Source: Achromobacter sp. RTa
GTDB taxonomy: Bacteria; Pseudomonadota; Gammaproteobacteria; Burkholderiales; Burkholderiaceae_B
Direction of reading: 5' to 3'
Assembly: GCF_000757485.1 (NCBI RefSeq)
Contig: NZ_JPYO01000041.1
Span: forward strand, 186,001-250,000
Length of the DNA stretch: 64,000 nt
In this document: piece by piece, positions 17,886 to 26,562 of the stretch
How positions within the stretch are numbered: the first letter of the stretch is position 1
Layout of the letters: each line of letters opens with the position of its first letter
Program-made: the position numbers and the translations under genes
Notes under the pieces: generated by a model
The model's database searches: none
Told to the model about the DNA's origin: nothing
Seen by the model: the letters and a program-made list of their open reading frames with translations, nothing else

Positions 17886-18461
17886 ATGTCTTTCACGACG
17901 CTCACTCCCTCCAAGACGGCGCTGCTGGTGATGCATTACCAGACGGACATCATGGATTTATTCCCTTCGGTCGCGCCTCTGCTGCTTGCGAATACCCGCA
18001 AGCTCTGCGATGCGGCGCGGGATAAGGGCGTGGGGGTATATTTCGCGCAGATCGGGTTCAGCGCGGGATATCCGGAGGTAAGTCCGTTGAACAAGAACGG
18101 GCAGGGGATCAAGCGACTGGGCCTGTTCGTGGGCGACAGGGTTGCGCCGGCGTTGGCGCGGCGGGAGGATGAGCCTTTGATCCTGGCGCGGCGGGCCAGC
18201 GTGTTCTTCGGGACGGAACTGGAGCTGCGATTGTCGGCGGCGGGGGTGGATACGCTGGTGATGGTGGGGATCGCGTCGACGGGGGTGATGTTGTCGTCGA
18301 TCGCTTATGCCAGTGACGCGGATTTCCGCTTGTTTACGGTCAAGGATTGCTGCTACGACCCGGATGAGGCGGTGCATGAACGGCTGTTCGCGACGGCGTT
18401 TGAGTCGCGCACGACGGTGTTGTCGCTGGACGAGGCGCTGTCCTTGCTGGCGTCGGCTTAA
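17886..18461 (+). CDS. isochorismatase-fold protein without the Asp/Cys catalytic residues
   Basis: 191 residues, cysteine-hydrolase fold. The canonical triad is broken: the first-strand Asp (ALLVIDMQND in typical members) is ALLVMHYQTD with His17, and the nucleophile position of GVATDVCV reads GIASTGVM with Val134. RASVFFGTEL keeps the substrate-loop shape but with Arg in place of the usual Lys region. A subgroup of the family with the STGV-type motif lacks the cysteine, and this gene belongs there by eye. Hydrolase activity of the usual kind is unlikely. Isolated, convergent with the GntR gene; role unknown. Confidence 0.8.
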   Translation: MSFTTLTPSKTALLVMHYQTDIMDLFPSVAPLLLANTRKLCDAARDKGVGVYFAQIGFSAGYPEVSPLNKNGQGIKRLGLFVGDRVAPALARREDEPLILARRASVFFGTELELRLSAAGVDTLVMVGIASTGVMLSSIAYASDADFRLFTVKDCCYDPDEAVHERLFATAFESRTTVLSLDEALSLLASA

Positions 18462-18518
18462 GGGTTTATCGAGGCGCCTCGGGGCGCGGCGGCTGGCCCC
18501 TGTTCGAATTTCCGGCGG

Positions 18519-19202
18519 TCATGCGCCCGGCCGCGCCTGTTCGGACGCCAGATAGGCGTCGCGCGAGGGCACGAGGTGGTTGCGGCACACGGCCATGAGC
18601 GCTTTGCGGTCGCCGTCGCGCAGGGCGTTGATGAGGGCCCAGTGTTCCTGCCTTGCGCGCTCGCGGTAGGCGGCGCTGGTGAGCGAGCCGAAGCGGATGG
18701 GGTGGGTGCGGCGCGCGTATTCTTCGATGGCCTGGCCAAGGACGGCGTTGTCCAGCAGGCCAAAGAACTCATGATGAAAGCGCTGGTTGCTGCGGAATAC
18801 CCGGCGGGCGTCGCCGTCGGCGACGGCGGCATCGTGTTCGCGCTGCACGGCGATCAGCGCCGCCAGCCGCGCGGGCGGCACGGGCAGGGGGATGAGGCTG
18901 GCGGCGTGGACTTCCAGGACTTCGCGCAGCGCATAGAGTTCCATGACCTCGCGCGCCGAGAAGGCGCGGACGACGGCGCCCACGTTGCGCTTCTTCTCGA
19001 CGACGCCCAGCAGTTCCAGGTCTGCCAGCACTTGCCGCACGACGTGCCGCTTCATGGAAAAGCGCGCCATCAGGTCGTCTTCGGTCAGCCGTTCGCGCGG
19101 ATGCAGCCGGCCGAAAACGATGTCTTCCTCCAGGGCCGCCACGGCGGCTTGCACGGCGCCTGGTGCCTGCGCCTGCAGGGCGTCGGACGTGATGGCGTTC
19201 AT
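18519..19202 (-). CDS. GntR-family regulator, FCD (FadR-like) subgroup
   Basis: 227 residues from the ATG at 19202. N-terminal winged helix (about 20-85) with ALEEDIVFGRLHPRERLTEDDLMARF and the VRQVLADLELLGVV recognition region. C-terminal FCD helical domain (about 95-220) contains the metal/ligand pattern RSNQRFHHEFF and the late RNHLVPSRD. It starts 11 bases after the IlvD/Edd-family stop, so it is the second gene of that operon and probably its regulator. Its likely operator lies upstream of the dehydratase gene. Confidence 0.9.
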   Translation of the reverse strand: MNAITSDALQAQAPGAVQAAVAALEEDIVFGRLHPRERLTEDDLMARFSMKRHVVRQVLADLELLGVVEKKRNVGAVVRAFSAREVMELYALREVLEVHAASLIPLPVPPARLAALIAVQREHDAAVADGDARRVFRSNQRFHHEFFGLLDNAVLGQAIEEYARRTHPIRFGSLTSAAYRERARQEHWALINALRDGDRKALMAVCRNHLVPSRDAYLASEQARPGA

Positions 19203-19213
19203 TGGGGCAGGGC

Positions 19214-20989
19214 CTATTTCTTGGGAACGGTGTCGCGGGTGACGCCGGCGCGCAGGAAGTCGAAGTCCACGCCCTGGTCCGCCTGGGTCACCGATTGCAG
19301 GAACAGCTTGCGGTAGCCGCGCTCGGCGGTGGGGCGGCTGACCGGCTGGGCCGCGGCGCGGCGCGCGAGTTCGGCGTCGTCCACCAGCAGGGAAATCTCG
19401 CGGCGGGCGACCGACAGGCGGATGCGGTCGCCGTTCTGGACGTGGGCCAGCGGGCCGCCGATGGCGGCCTCGGGCGTGACGTGCAGCACGATGGTGCCGG
19501 CCGCGGTGCCGCTCATGCGGCCGTCGGAGATGCGCACCATGTCCTTCACGCCGGCGCGCGCCAGTTTCTTGGGTATGGGCATGTAGCCGGCCTCGGGCAT
19601 GCCGGGCGCGCCGGTCGGGCCGATGCGCTTGAGCACCAGGATGTCGTCGGCGGCCACGTCGAGCGCGTCGTCGTCGATGCGCCGGGCCATGTCCTCGGCG
19701 TCCTCGAAGACCACGGCGCGGCCTTCGTGTTCCATCAGCGCGGCGTTGGCGGCGGACTGCTTGATGATGGCGCCGCCGGGCGCCAGGTTGCCGCGCAGCA
19801 CGGCCAGGCCGCCCACGGGGTAGATGGGCGAGGCCGCCGTGCGGATGACGTCCTGCGGGAAGGCGGGAGGCGCGTCGTCGAGCTCTTCGCCCAGGGTGCG
19901 TCCGGACACCGTCAGCGCGTCCAGGTGCAGGTAGGGGCGCAGTTCGCGCAGTAGCGCGGGCATCCCGCCCGCATCGTGGAAGTCTTCCATGTAGTGCTGG
20001 CCGGAGGGCTTCAGGTCCACCAGTACGGGAGTTTCGCGGCTGATGCGGTCCAGGCCGGCCAGGTCGATGTCGATGCCCAGGCGGCCGGCGATGGCGGTCA
20101 GGTGGACGATGCCGTTGGTGGAGCCGCCGATGGCCAGCAGCACTCGCAGGGCGTTCTCGATGGATTTGCCGGTCAGGATGCGGTCCGGCGTCAGGCGCGA
20201 GGCGGCCATGGCCACGGCCGTGGCGCCGGTTTTTTCGGCGACGCGCACGCGGTCGGCGGTGACGGCGGGCGCCGAAGCTCCGCCCGCCACCATCATGCCC
20301 AAGGCCTCCGTGATGCAGGCCATGGTGCTGGCGGTGCCCATCACGGAACAGGTGCCGACGCTGGCGACCAGCTGGTTGTTGACGTCCGCGATCTCTTGCG
20401 CGTCGATCTCTTCGGCGCGGTAGCGGCCCCAATAGCGGCGGCAGTCGGTGCACGCGCCGACGCGTTCGCCGCGGTGCGAGCCGGTCAGCATGGAACCCGT
20501 GACCAGCTGGATCGCGGGCACGCCGGCGGACGCCGCGCCCATCAGTTGGGCGGGCACGGTCTTGTCGCAACCGCCGATGAGCACCACGGCATCCATGGGC
20601 TGCGCGCGGATCATCTCCTCGGTGTCCATGGACATGAGGTTGCGCAGGTACATGCTGGTGGGTTGCGAGAAGCTTTCGTGCACCGAAATGGTGGGGAAGT
20701 CCATCGGCAGGCCGCCGGCCAGCATCACGCCGCGCTTGACCGCTTCGATCAGCTGGGGCGCGTTGCCATGGCAGGGGTTGTAGCTGCTGCCCGTGTTGAC
20801 GATGCCGATGATGGGGCGGGAGAGGGCATCGTCGGTGTAGCCCGCGCCCTTGATGAACGCCTTGCGCAGGAAGAGCGAAAAGCCGGTGTCGCCATAGTTG
20901 GTGAGGCCGCGGGCCACGCCGCGCGAGGCGGCGCCCGCGCTGTCGAAAGGCCCGGGGGCCGGCTTGCCGTGCTTGGTCTCGTCCGTCAT
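19214..20989 (-). CDS. IlvD/Edd-family dehydratase, probably for a sugar acid
   Basis: 591 residues from the ATG at 20989; an upstream Met at 21070 would run across the promoter region. Iron-sulfur cysteine positions are visible in SSYNPCHGN, IGGCDKTVP and SVGTCSVMGTASTM, and the C-terminal SDGRMSGTAAGTIVLHV motif is present. The family dehydrates 2,3-dihydroxy acids, either in branched-chain amino-acid synthesis or on aldonic acids. Linkage to a GntR/FCD regulator and a divergent Bug receptor, with no ilv genes nearby, favours sugar-acid catabolism (inference). Confidence 0.88.
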   Translation of the reverse strand: MTDETKHGKPAPGPFDSAGAASRGVARGLTNYGDTGFSLFLRKAFIKGAGYTDDALSRPIIGIVNTGSSYNPCHGNAPQLIEAVKRGVMLAGGLPMDFPTISVHESFSQPTSMYLRNLMSMDTEEMIRAQPMDAVVLIGGCDKTVPAQLMGAASAGVPAIQLVTGSMLTGSHRGERVGACTDCRRYWGRYRAEEIDAQEIADVNNQLVASVGTCSVMGTASTMACITEALGMMVAGGASAPAVTADRVRVAEKTGATAVAMAASRLTPDRILTGKSIENALRVLLAIGGSTNGIVHLTAIAGRLGIDIDLAGLDRISRETPVLVDLKPSGQHYMEDFHDAGGMPALLRELRPYLHLDALTVSGRTLGEELDDAPPAFPQDVIRTAASPIYPVGGLAVLRGNLAPGGAIIKQSAANAALMEHEGRAVVFEDAEDMARRIDDDALDVAADDILVLKRIGPTGAPGMPEAGYMPIPKKLARAGVKDMVRISDGRMSGTAAGTIVLHVTPEAAIGGPLAHVQNGDRIRLSVARREISLLVDDAELARRAAAQPVSRPTAERGYRKLFLQSVTQADQGVDFDFLRAGVTRDTVPKK

Positions 20990-20997
20990 TTTCGCTC

Positions 20998-21013
20998 TCG
21001 ATAATATTATTGA
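20998..21013. promoter_or_regulatory. candidate GntR operator upstream of the dehydratase gene
   Basis: A perfect 10-base palindrome ATAATATTAT (21001-21010) extends to 16 bases with one mismatched pair (TCG to the left, TGA to the right). It ends nine bases before the dehydratase ATG in the AT-rich gap shared with the divergent Bug gene. Position suits autoregulation by the FCD-type GntR protein of the operon; binding is inferred. Confidence 0.45.
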
Positions 21014-21209
21014 TAATCTGGTGACAGCATCATAGCCAGCCTTTGAAAGCGGCGGCAAGCGCTTTGTCATGAGTGTTTTATTGATCGATATTTAAGATCA
21101 GTCGATAGAAAAATTCTGCTTCTTCAATCAAGTGACTGATCCTACACTGGCGCCGTTGACGAGCCGGGCGTCGCTTTAATTCCTATACCCATCCCGACAG
21201 GAGACCTAC

Positions 21210-22205
21210 ATGTCAGACCTGCGTCTGCGGCCGCGCCGCGCCGTGCTGTTTTCCCTGTTGGCGCTGTGCGCCGGCGTATCCGCTCCGGCCCTGGCCGCCG
21301 ATGCCTATCCCGATAAGCCCATCCGCCTGATCGTTCCGTACCCGCCCGGCGGCGCGACCGACGTGATCGGCCGCGTGCTGGCCCAGGAGCTGACGGGCGC
21401 GCTGGGCCAGTCGGTGGTGGTGGAGAACCGCGCGGGCGCCGCCGGCAATATCGGCGCCGACCAGGTCGCGAAGGCGCCGGCGGATGGCTACACGCTGCTG
21501 ATGGGCGCGCTGACCAGCCATTCCATCAACGCCGCGCTGTACCGTGGCCGCGTCACCTATGACGTGGAGAAGAGCTTCGCGCCGGTGTCTATCGTAGGCA
21601 CGGTTCCGCTGGTGTTCGTGGTCAATCCTTCCGTGCAGGCGAACACGCTGGCGGAGTTCATCGCGCTGGCCAAATCCAAGCCGGGCTTCATGACCATGGC
21701 GTCGGCCGGCAACGGCTCGCCCCAGCACCTGGCGGGCGAAATGTTCAAGCGGACGGCGGGCGTCGACGTGCTGCACGTGCCCTACAAGGGCAGCGGCCCC
21801 GCCATGACCGACCTGATGGGAGGCCAGGTGCTCAGCATGATCGAAACCGTGCCGGCCGCCCAGGCCAACATCAAGGCGGGCAAGCTGCGTGCGCTGGCCG
21901 TGGCCTCGTCGCAACGCGTGGACGCGCTGCCGGACGTGCCCACCGCGGCCGAAGCCGGGCTGAAGGACTTCGAGGTGAGCTCGATGTTCGGCATCGTCGC
22001 TCCGGCCAACACGCCGGCTCCCGTGGTGGAGCGCCTGAACGGCGAGCTGAAGAAGATCCTGGCCAAGCCTGAAGTCAAGGCGTCGCTGCTGAACCAGGGC
22101 GCGATCGCCACCTGGACCTCGCCCGCCGATGCCGGCGCCCGAGTGTCGGCCGAGGTCGCGCGCTGGACCAAGGTGATCGACGAGGCAGGCGTCAAGGGCG
22201 ATTGA
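21210..22205 (+). CDS. Bug-family (TctC-type) periplasmic solute receptor
   Basis: 331 residues. Signal peptide about 1-30 ending VSAPALAADAYP. Family hallmarks are YPDKPIRLIVPYPPGGATDVIGR after the signal, VVENRAGAAGNIGADQVAKAPADGYT, and DVLHVPYKGSGPAMTDLMGGQV in the second half. The ATG is preceded by AGGAGA. No TctA/TctB membrane genes are adjacent, as is common for these receptors in Bordetella relatives. Divergent from the dehydratase operon, so it probably binds the carboxylate that operon degrades. Confidence 0.93.
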   Translation: MSDLRLRPRRAVLFSLLALCAGVSAPALAADAYPDKPIRLIVPYPPGGATDVIGRVLAQELTGALGQSVVVENRAGAAGNIGADQVAKAPADGYTLLMGALTSHSINAALYRGRVTYDVEKSFAPVSIVGTVPLVFVVNPSVQANTLAEFIALAKSKPGFMTMASAGNGSPQHLAGEMFKRTAGVDVLHVPYKGSGPAMTDLMGGQVLSMIETVPAAQANIKAGKLRALAVASSQRVDALPDVPTAAEAGLKDFEVSSMFGIVAPANTPAPVVERLNGELKKILAKPEVKASLLNQGAIATWTSPADAGARVSAEVARWTKVIDEAGVKGD

Positions 22206-22245
22206 TCGTCCGCTCGCGCGGCCGAGGTTGCGCCGTTGCGTCACT

Positions 22246-22285
22246 CGCCGGAAGTTCCTCCAGGAATTTCCGGCGTTGTTGCTTG
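22246..22285 (+). terminator. intrinsic terminator-like hairpin after the Bug gene
   Basis: Stem CGCCGGAA (22246-22253) with TTCCGGCG (22268-22275), continuing inward through a G-T wobble pair and TTCC/GGAA around a TCCA loop. That makes 13 pairs in RNA. It is followed by TTGTTGCTTG, a modest T-rich tail. It lies 41 bases past the Bug stop. The remaining gap to 22502 holds no gene. Confidence 0.65.
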
Positions 22286-22502
22286 TGGGCGATCGCGGCG
22301 GGCGCGCAACAAGGCTTGCGCGAAAGCGCGGGCACGCGCATCAAATCGATTGCGGCCTGGGAGGTTCGCCGCGCGGCGTCCATAAGCCGATGCAATATTC
22401 CGCAATAAACCGCTCGCAGCGCAGCACGGGGTGGTTGACCCCGAATTGACTAGGCCGTAATGTATTTTGCGGGCCATCCTAGGACGGCAGGGGGATACCA
22501 CA

Positions 22503-24500
22503 ATGACAGAGAACCAGGACGAAAGATCGATCCTGTATGCGCATTTCGGTACGCATAGCCCGTATTGGCGCCTGGCCGCCGATAGCGACGCATTCGAACT
22601 GGCGGCGGTCAAGGGGGCCGCCAACATCGCCACGCCGCTGCGGCCGGAGCAGGCGGGGGCGATACGCGCGTTGACGGGCATCACTTCCAGCGTACGCATC
22701 GACATCGCGCTGTACGGCGACATGCTGCGCCTTCATCTGGTGGGACGCAAGATCAACCCCAACGAATGGGCCGGCACCGCGTCCGCCCATTCCGATACCG
22801 AATCCGTTGCCAAGGACCTGGTCGAGGGCCTGTCTTTCGCCGAAACCGTGGTGTCCGAGGCCAATTCGGTCATCGTCATCGTCGACCAGAACGGCCGCGT
22901 GCAGCGCTTCAACAAGCTGAGCGAGGAATACACCGGCAAGCGCGAACAGGACATCGTCGGCCGCAGCGTCTTCGAAATGTTCATGACGCGCGAAGAGGCG
23001 GTCGCGTCGCGCCGCAATATCGCGGAGTTCTACAAGCGCGGCCAGTCGTACGAAGCCGAGCGGGTCATCAATACGGTCAAGGGCCCGCGGCTGTTCCTGT
23101 TCCGCAACAAGTTCGTCACCAGCGGCAGCGGCGAAAAGCGCGTCTACCTGATCTGCTCGGGCACCGACATCACGGAAGAACGCCAGGCCCAGGAGCGCCT
23201 GCGCGTGCTGGCCAATACCGACATGCTGACCAACCTGCCCAACCGCCATGCGATCACGACGCGGCTGAAGACGGCTCTGGCGGCGGGCACGGACGGGCGG
23301 GGCGGCGTGCTGTTCCTGGACCTGGACAACTTCAAGCGCATCAACGATCACTATGGCCATGGCTTCGGCGACCACCTGCTCAAGGCGGTGGCGGTGGCCA
23401 TATCCTCCTGCCTGTCGGAAGGCCAGACGCTGGCGCGCCTGGGCGGCGACGAGTTCATCGTCCTGCAGGAGGAGGCCCAGCCCTGGGAGCTCGAAGCCAC
23501 CGCCCAGCGCATCATCGAGCGCCTGCGCGAACCTTTCCGCCAGGGGCTGATCGAGGTCTACACCAGCTGCTCCATCGGCATCGCCATGTATCCCGACCAT
23601 GGCGCGGACCTGGACAGCGTGGTGCGCAGCGCCGACATCGCCATGTACGTGGCCAAGGAGGGAGGGCGCCACACCTACCGCGTCTTCCAGCCCGAAATGG
23701 ACCGGCGCAATGCGGACTACGTCTGGCTGGACACCAACCTGCGCAAGGCGCTGGCCGAAGACCACCTGATGCTCTATTACCAGCCCAAGCTGGCCGGCCG
23801 CACGGGCGAGGTGGACGGCGTGGAAGCGCTGGTGCGCTGGCGTTCGCCCGAGCGCGGCATGGTCGGCCCGGACGCCTTCATCCCGTATGCCGAGGAATCC
23901 GGCCTGATCTCGCCGCTGGGCGTATGGGTCATGCGCGAGGCCGCCCGCCAGGCGGCCGCCTGGAAGCGCGACGGCCTGAACATCCGGATCGCCATCAACA
24001 TGTCGGCCCGCCAGTTGAACGACAAGGGCGTGGTGAGCGAGTTCATGCGCGCGATAAGCGACGCCAGCCTGGATCCCTGCCTGCTGGACATCGAGCTCAC
24101 CGAAAGCTGCCTGATCGAAGACGAAGGCGCGGCTATCGAGCTGATCAAGCAGTTTCGGCAACTGGGCGCGCGCGTCCATCTGGACGACTTCGGCACGGGC
24201 TATTCCTCGCTGTCCCAGCTCGCCCGCATTCCGCTGGACGCGATCAAGCTGGACGCCAGTTTCGTGCGCGGCGTGAACGAGAACCCGGTGTCGCAGGCGC
24301 TGGCCCGCGCCATCGTCGCGGTGGCGCGGACGCTGGAGCTCAAGGTCATCGCCGAAGGCGTGGAAACGACCGAAGAGGCGGTGTTCGTGGATACGCTGGG
24401 CGTGGACGCCAAGCAGGGCTACCTGTACGCCAAGCCCATGCCGGCGGCGGAGTTCACCGCCTGGCTGACCCAGCGCCGCCGGCTGCATCTGATCGCCTGA
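22503..24500 (+). CDS. rpfR: RpfR-type PAS-GGDEF-EAL receptor of fatty-acid signal
   Basis: 665 residues from the ATG at 22503 with a GGGGG site upstream. Domain order: an N-terminal region (1-95) containing HFGTHSPYWRLAADSDAFEL, which matches the RpfF-interaction domain of Burkholderia RpfR and the PdeR/Gmr N-terminus; PAS (about 110-225); GGDEF (about 235-395) with intact GGDEF at 314-318 but no RxxD I-site; EAL (about 408-655) with EAL at 441-443 and DDFGTG at 561-566. In Burkholderia cenocepacia the PAS domain binds BDSF and changes c-di-GMP turnover. The neighbouring convergent rpfF gene makes the RpfR reading much stronger than a generic Gmr. Confidence 0.88.
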   Translation: MTENQDERSILYAHFGTHSPYWRLAADSDAFELAAVKGAANIATPLRPEQAGAIRALTGITSSVRIDIALYGDMLRLHLVGRKINPNEWAGTASAHSDTESVAKDLVEGLSFAETVVSEANSVIVIVDQNGRVQRFNKLSEEYTGKREQDIVGRSVFEMFMTREEAVASRRNIAEFYKRGQSYEAERVINTVKGPRLFLFRNKFVTSGSGEKRVYLICSGTDITEERQAQERLRVLANTDMLTNLPNRHAITTRLKTALAAGTDGRGGVLFLDLDNFKRINDHYGHGFGDHLLKAVAVAISSCLSEGQTLARLGGDEFIVLQEEAQPWELEATAQRIIERLREPFRQGLIEVYTSCSIGIAMYPDHGADLDSVVRSADIAMYVAKEGGRHTYRVFQPEMDRRNADYVWLDTNLRKALAEDHLMLYYQPKLAGRTGEVDGVEALVRWRSPERGMVGPDAFIPYAEESGLISPLGVWVMREAARQAAAWKRDGLNIRIAINMSARQLNDKGVVSEFMRAISDASLDPCLLDIELTESCLIEDEGAAIELIKQFRQLGARVHLDDFGTGYSSLSQLARIPLDAIKLDASFVRGVNENPVSQALARAIVAVARTLELKVIAEGVETTEEAVFVDTLGVDAKQGYLYAKPMPAAEFTAWLTQRRRLHLIA

Positions 24501-24524
24501 CGCAGCCGGCTTCGCGCCCCGGAA

Positions 24525-25409
24525 TCAGTGCATGGTGGCGTCCATCGCGGCATCGGCCGTGACGGCGCTGCGGCGGTTCTGCGCGATCACCAGGCGCTCC
24601 ATGTAGGCGCGGTCCTTGGGATCGATCGAGAACGCGGCTTCCACCCAATCCTCGGTAATGTCCATCAGCTCGGAGCGCGGCAGCGTCAGCACGCGCTGGC
24701 GCGCGCGCAGCATGGCGCGCATGCCGTTGAGCTTGGGCCGCATCACGTCGATGAAAGTGCGCGTGGCCTTGTAGGCCTCGCCCGGCTCGAAGAGCACGTC
24801 CACCAGGCCCCGGGCGTGGAACCATTCGGCCGTATGGGATTCGCCCGTGCCGATCAGCTCTTCCGCCAGCTTCATGCCCGAGCGCCGGGCCACCAGCGAA
24901 TAGCCGCCCATGCCCGGGAACAGGTTGAACGCTATTTCGGGGAAGCCCATGCGGGCATTGTTCTGTGCCAGCACGAAGTGGTGGGCCAGCGCGGCCTCGA
25001 AGCCGCCGCCGAGCGCCGAGCCTTCGATCATCGCAAGCGAGATCGCGCCCGTGTCGAAGCCGCGCGTGGCGGCGTGCACGCAATCCACGCAGGCCCTGGC
25101 ATAGGCGCGCAAGGCTTCGCGCTTGCCGGTGCGGATGGCTTCGGCGAAGAAGTTGAGGTCGCCGCCGACGTTGTAGATCTGCGGAACCAGCGAGCCCGTG
25201 ACCCAGAAGTCGATGGGCAGGCCCGAGTCCTTGGCGGCCCGCGCCAGGTTCATGATTTCGTCTATCAGTTCATGGTTAAAGCATGGGCGCGGTTGCGCCC
25301 GGAGCATCATCCACATGACTCGACGTCCCTCCTCGTAAAACGCGGAGATCTGTTTCAGATTGCCCGCTGCGGTGAAGGGGTGGCAGTCCGGATGAATGAG
25401 TTGATTCAT
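24525..25409 (-). CDS. rpfF: RpfF-type DSF/BDSF synthase (crotonase fold)
   Basis: 294-residue crotonase-fold enzyme that in RpfF dehydrates 3-hydroxyacyl-ACP and releases a cis-2-unsaturated fatty acid. Matches to RpfF are NVGGDLNFFAEAIR, EGSALGGGFEAAL, FNLFPGMGGYSLVARR and the C-terminal RLVIAQNRRS. Both catalytic glutamates are present: Glu138 in GGGFEAA and Glu158 in GFPEIAF, equivalent to the pair in Xanthomonas RpfF. It is convergent with rpfR, 24 bases between stops, the same neighbour relationship as in Burkholderia. Fatty-acid chain length and unsaturation cannot be read from sequence. Confidence 0.88.
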   Translation of the reverse strand: MNQLIHPDCHPFTAAGNLKQISAFYEEGRRVMWMMLRAQPRPCFNHELIDEIMNLARAAKDSGLPIDFWVTGSLVPQIYNVGGDLNFFAEAIRTGKREALRAYARACVDCVHAATRGFDTGAISLAMIEGSALGGGFEAALAHHFVLAQNNARMGFPEIAFNLFPGMGGYSLVARRSGMKLAEELIGTGESHTAEWFHARGLVDVLFEPGEAYKATRTFIDVMRPKLNGMRAMLRARQRVLTLPRSELMDITEDWVEAAFSIDPKDRAYMERLVIAQNRRSAVTADAAMDATMH

Positions 25410-25703
25410 TTGCTTTCGTCCAATCGATCAAGGTGAGTCGGAGTACTGCGGAAGTCAGCCTAATACAGACTTTCCGCCCTCCGTCTCATGCAAACCTCAT
25501 GCGACTGGCCAGACTTGTCCGTAAGTCAAAGGCCCGAGTGATCGTTGGAGTAAAACGCCCAGCGCCAGAATCCGCTCAACCCATCAGCCGAGGCGCGCAT
25601 GGGTAGAACGGATGAGTGGACAAGCAAATTCGCGGCTATCCGGGCGATGCGCCGCGCGTCCGCCGAAGCGGACGGACTCATGCGTAGGGAGGAGGGAGCG
25701 CGC
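25410..25703. other. intergenic region between rpfF start and SDR end, no gene seen
   Basis: About 294 bases upstream of rpfF and downstream of the SDR gene. No convincing coding frame. A hairpin with arms CGTCCGC (25657-25663) and GCGGACG (25668-25674) around CGAA lies 30 bases past the SDR stop. It may terminate that transcript, though no T-run follows it on the minus strand. The rpfF promoter should be near 25440-25500, but no clear -35/-10 pair is visible. Confidence 0.5.
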
Positions 25704-26447
25704 TCAGGCGATGCCGCCGTTGGCGCGCAGAACCTGGCCGTTGACCCAGCCGGCGTCGGGGCCCGCCAGGAACGACACCACGCCCGAGATATCGTCGGGC
25801 TGGCCCAGGCGCTCCAGGGGCGGCATCTTGGCGTAGTGCTCGATCAGCTCGGCGCTCTTGCCTTTCATGAACAGGTCGGTGGCGATGGGGCCTGGAGCCA
25901 CCGCGTTGACGGTGATGCGGCGCCCGCGCAATTCCCTGGCGAACACCTGGGTCAGGCTTTCCACCGCGGCCTTGCTGGCGATGTAGACGGAATAGCCGGG
26001 CAGGTTGAGCGCCACGGTGGTGCTGGACACGTTGACGATGGCGCCGCCGTCGGCCAGGCGGGCGGCCGCCTCGCGCAGCGTGTTGAAAGTGCCGCGCGTG
26101 TTGATGGCGAATGTCCGCTCGAACAGCTCGTCGCTGGTCTCGGCCAGCGGCTTGATTTCGAGGATGCCGGCGCTATTGACCAGCACGTCGATGCGGCCCA
26201 GCTCCGATTCCACCTGGCCGAACATGGCGCGCACGTCCTCGGCCCGCGACACGTCGGCGCGCACCGCGGCCGCTCGGCCGCCTGCCTGTTGGATGTCGCG
26301 CACCAGCGCGTCGGCTTCCGCCGCGCTGGAGGCATAGTTGATGGCGACGGCGAAACCGTCGCGGGCCAGCCGGCGCGCGATGGCGGCGCCGATGCCGCGC
26401 GATCCGCCGGTGACCAGGGCAATACGTTGCTGGGCTTGGGTGCTCAT
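25704..26447 (-). CDS. short-chain dehydrogenase/reductase
   Basis: 247 residues, classical SDR. Nucleotide-binding TGGSRGIG at 14-21, NSAGI after strand 4, catalytic Ser in NVSSTT and YxxxK as YIASK (about 155-159), and the C-terminal GWVNGQVLRANGG. An NADP preference is suggested by the Arg in GGSRGIG (inference). Divergent from a LysR gene at 26563, which probably controls it. Substrate unknown. Confidence 0.92.
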   Translation of the reverse strand: MSTQAQQRIALVTGGSRGIGAAIARRLARDGFAVAINYASSAAEADALVRDIQQAGGRAAAVRADVSRAEDVRAMFGQVESELGRIDVLVNSAGILEIKPLAETSDELFERTFAINTRGTFNTLREAAARLADGGAIVNVSSTTVALNLPGYSVYIASKAAVESLTQVFARELRGRRITVNAVAPGPIATDLFMKGKSAELIEHYAKMPPLERLGQPDDISGVVSFLAGPDAGWVNGQVLRANGGIA

Positions 26448-26562
26448 GGCGTTTCTCCAGTGTGTGAAGGGATGAGCTGCATCATGAACTATTCCAGACA
26501 GAAGATAATTACTCTATATTCGCTAACATAATTTCATTTTGATTAATAATGGACGACACACC

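Noticed and set aside
22479-24488. 669-codon open frame on the minus strand
   Set aside because: Antisense to the PAS-GGDEF-EAL gene; no recognisable domain, and the plus strand frame has all motifs intact.
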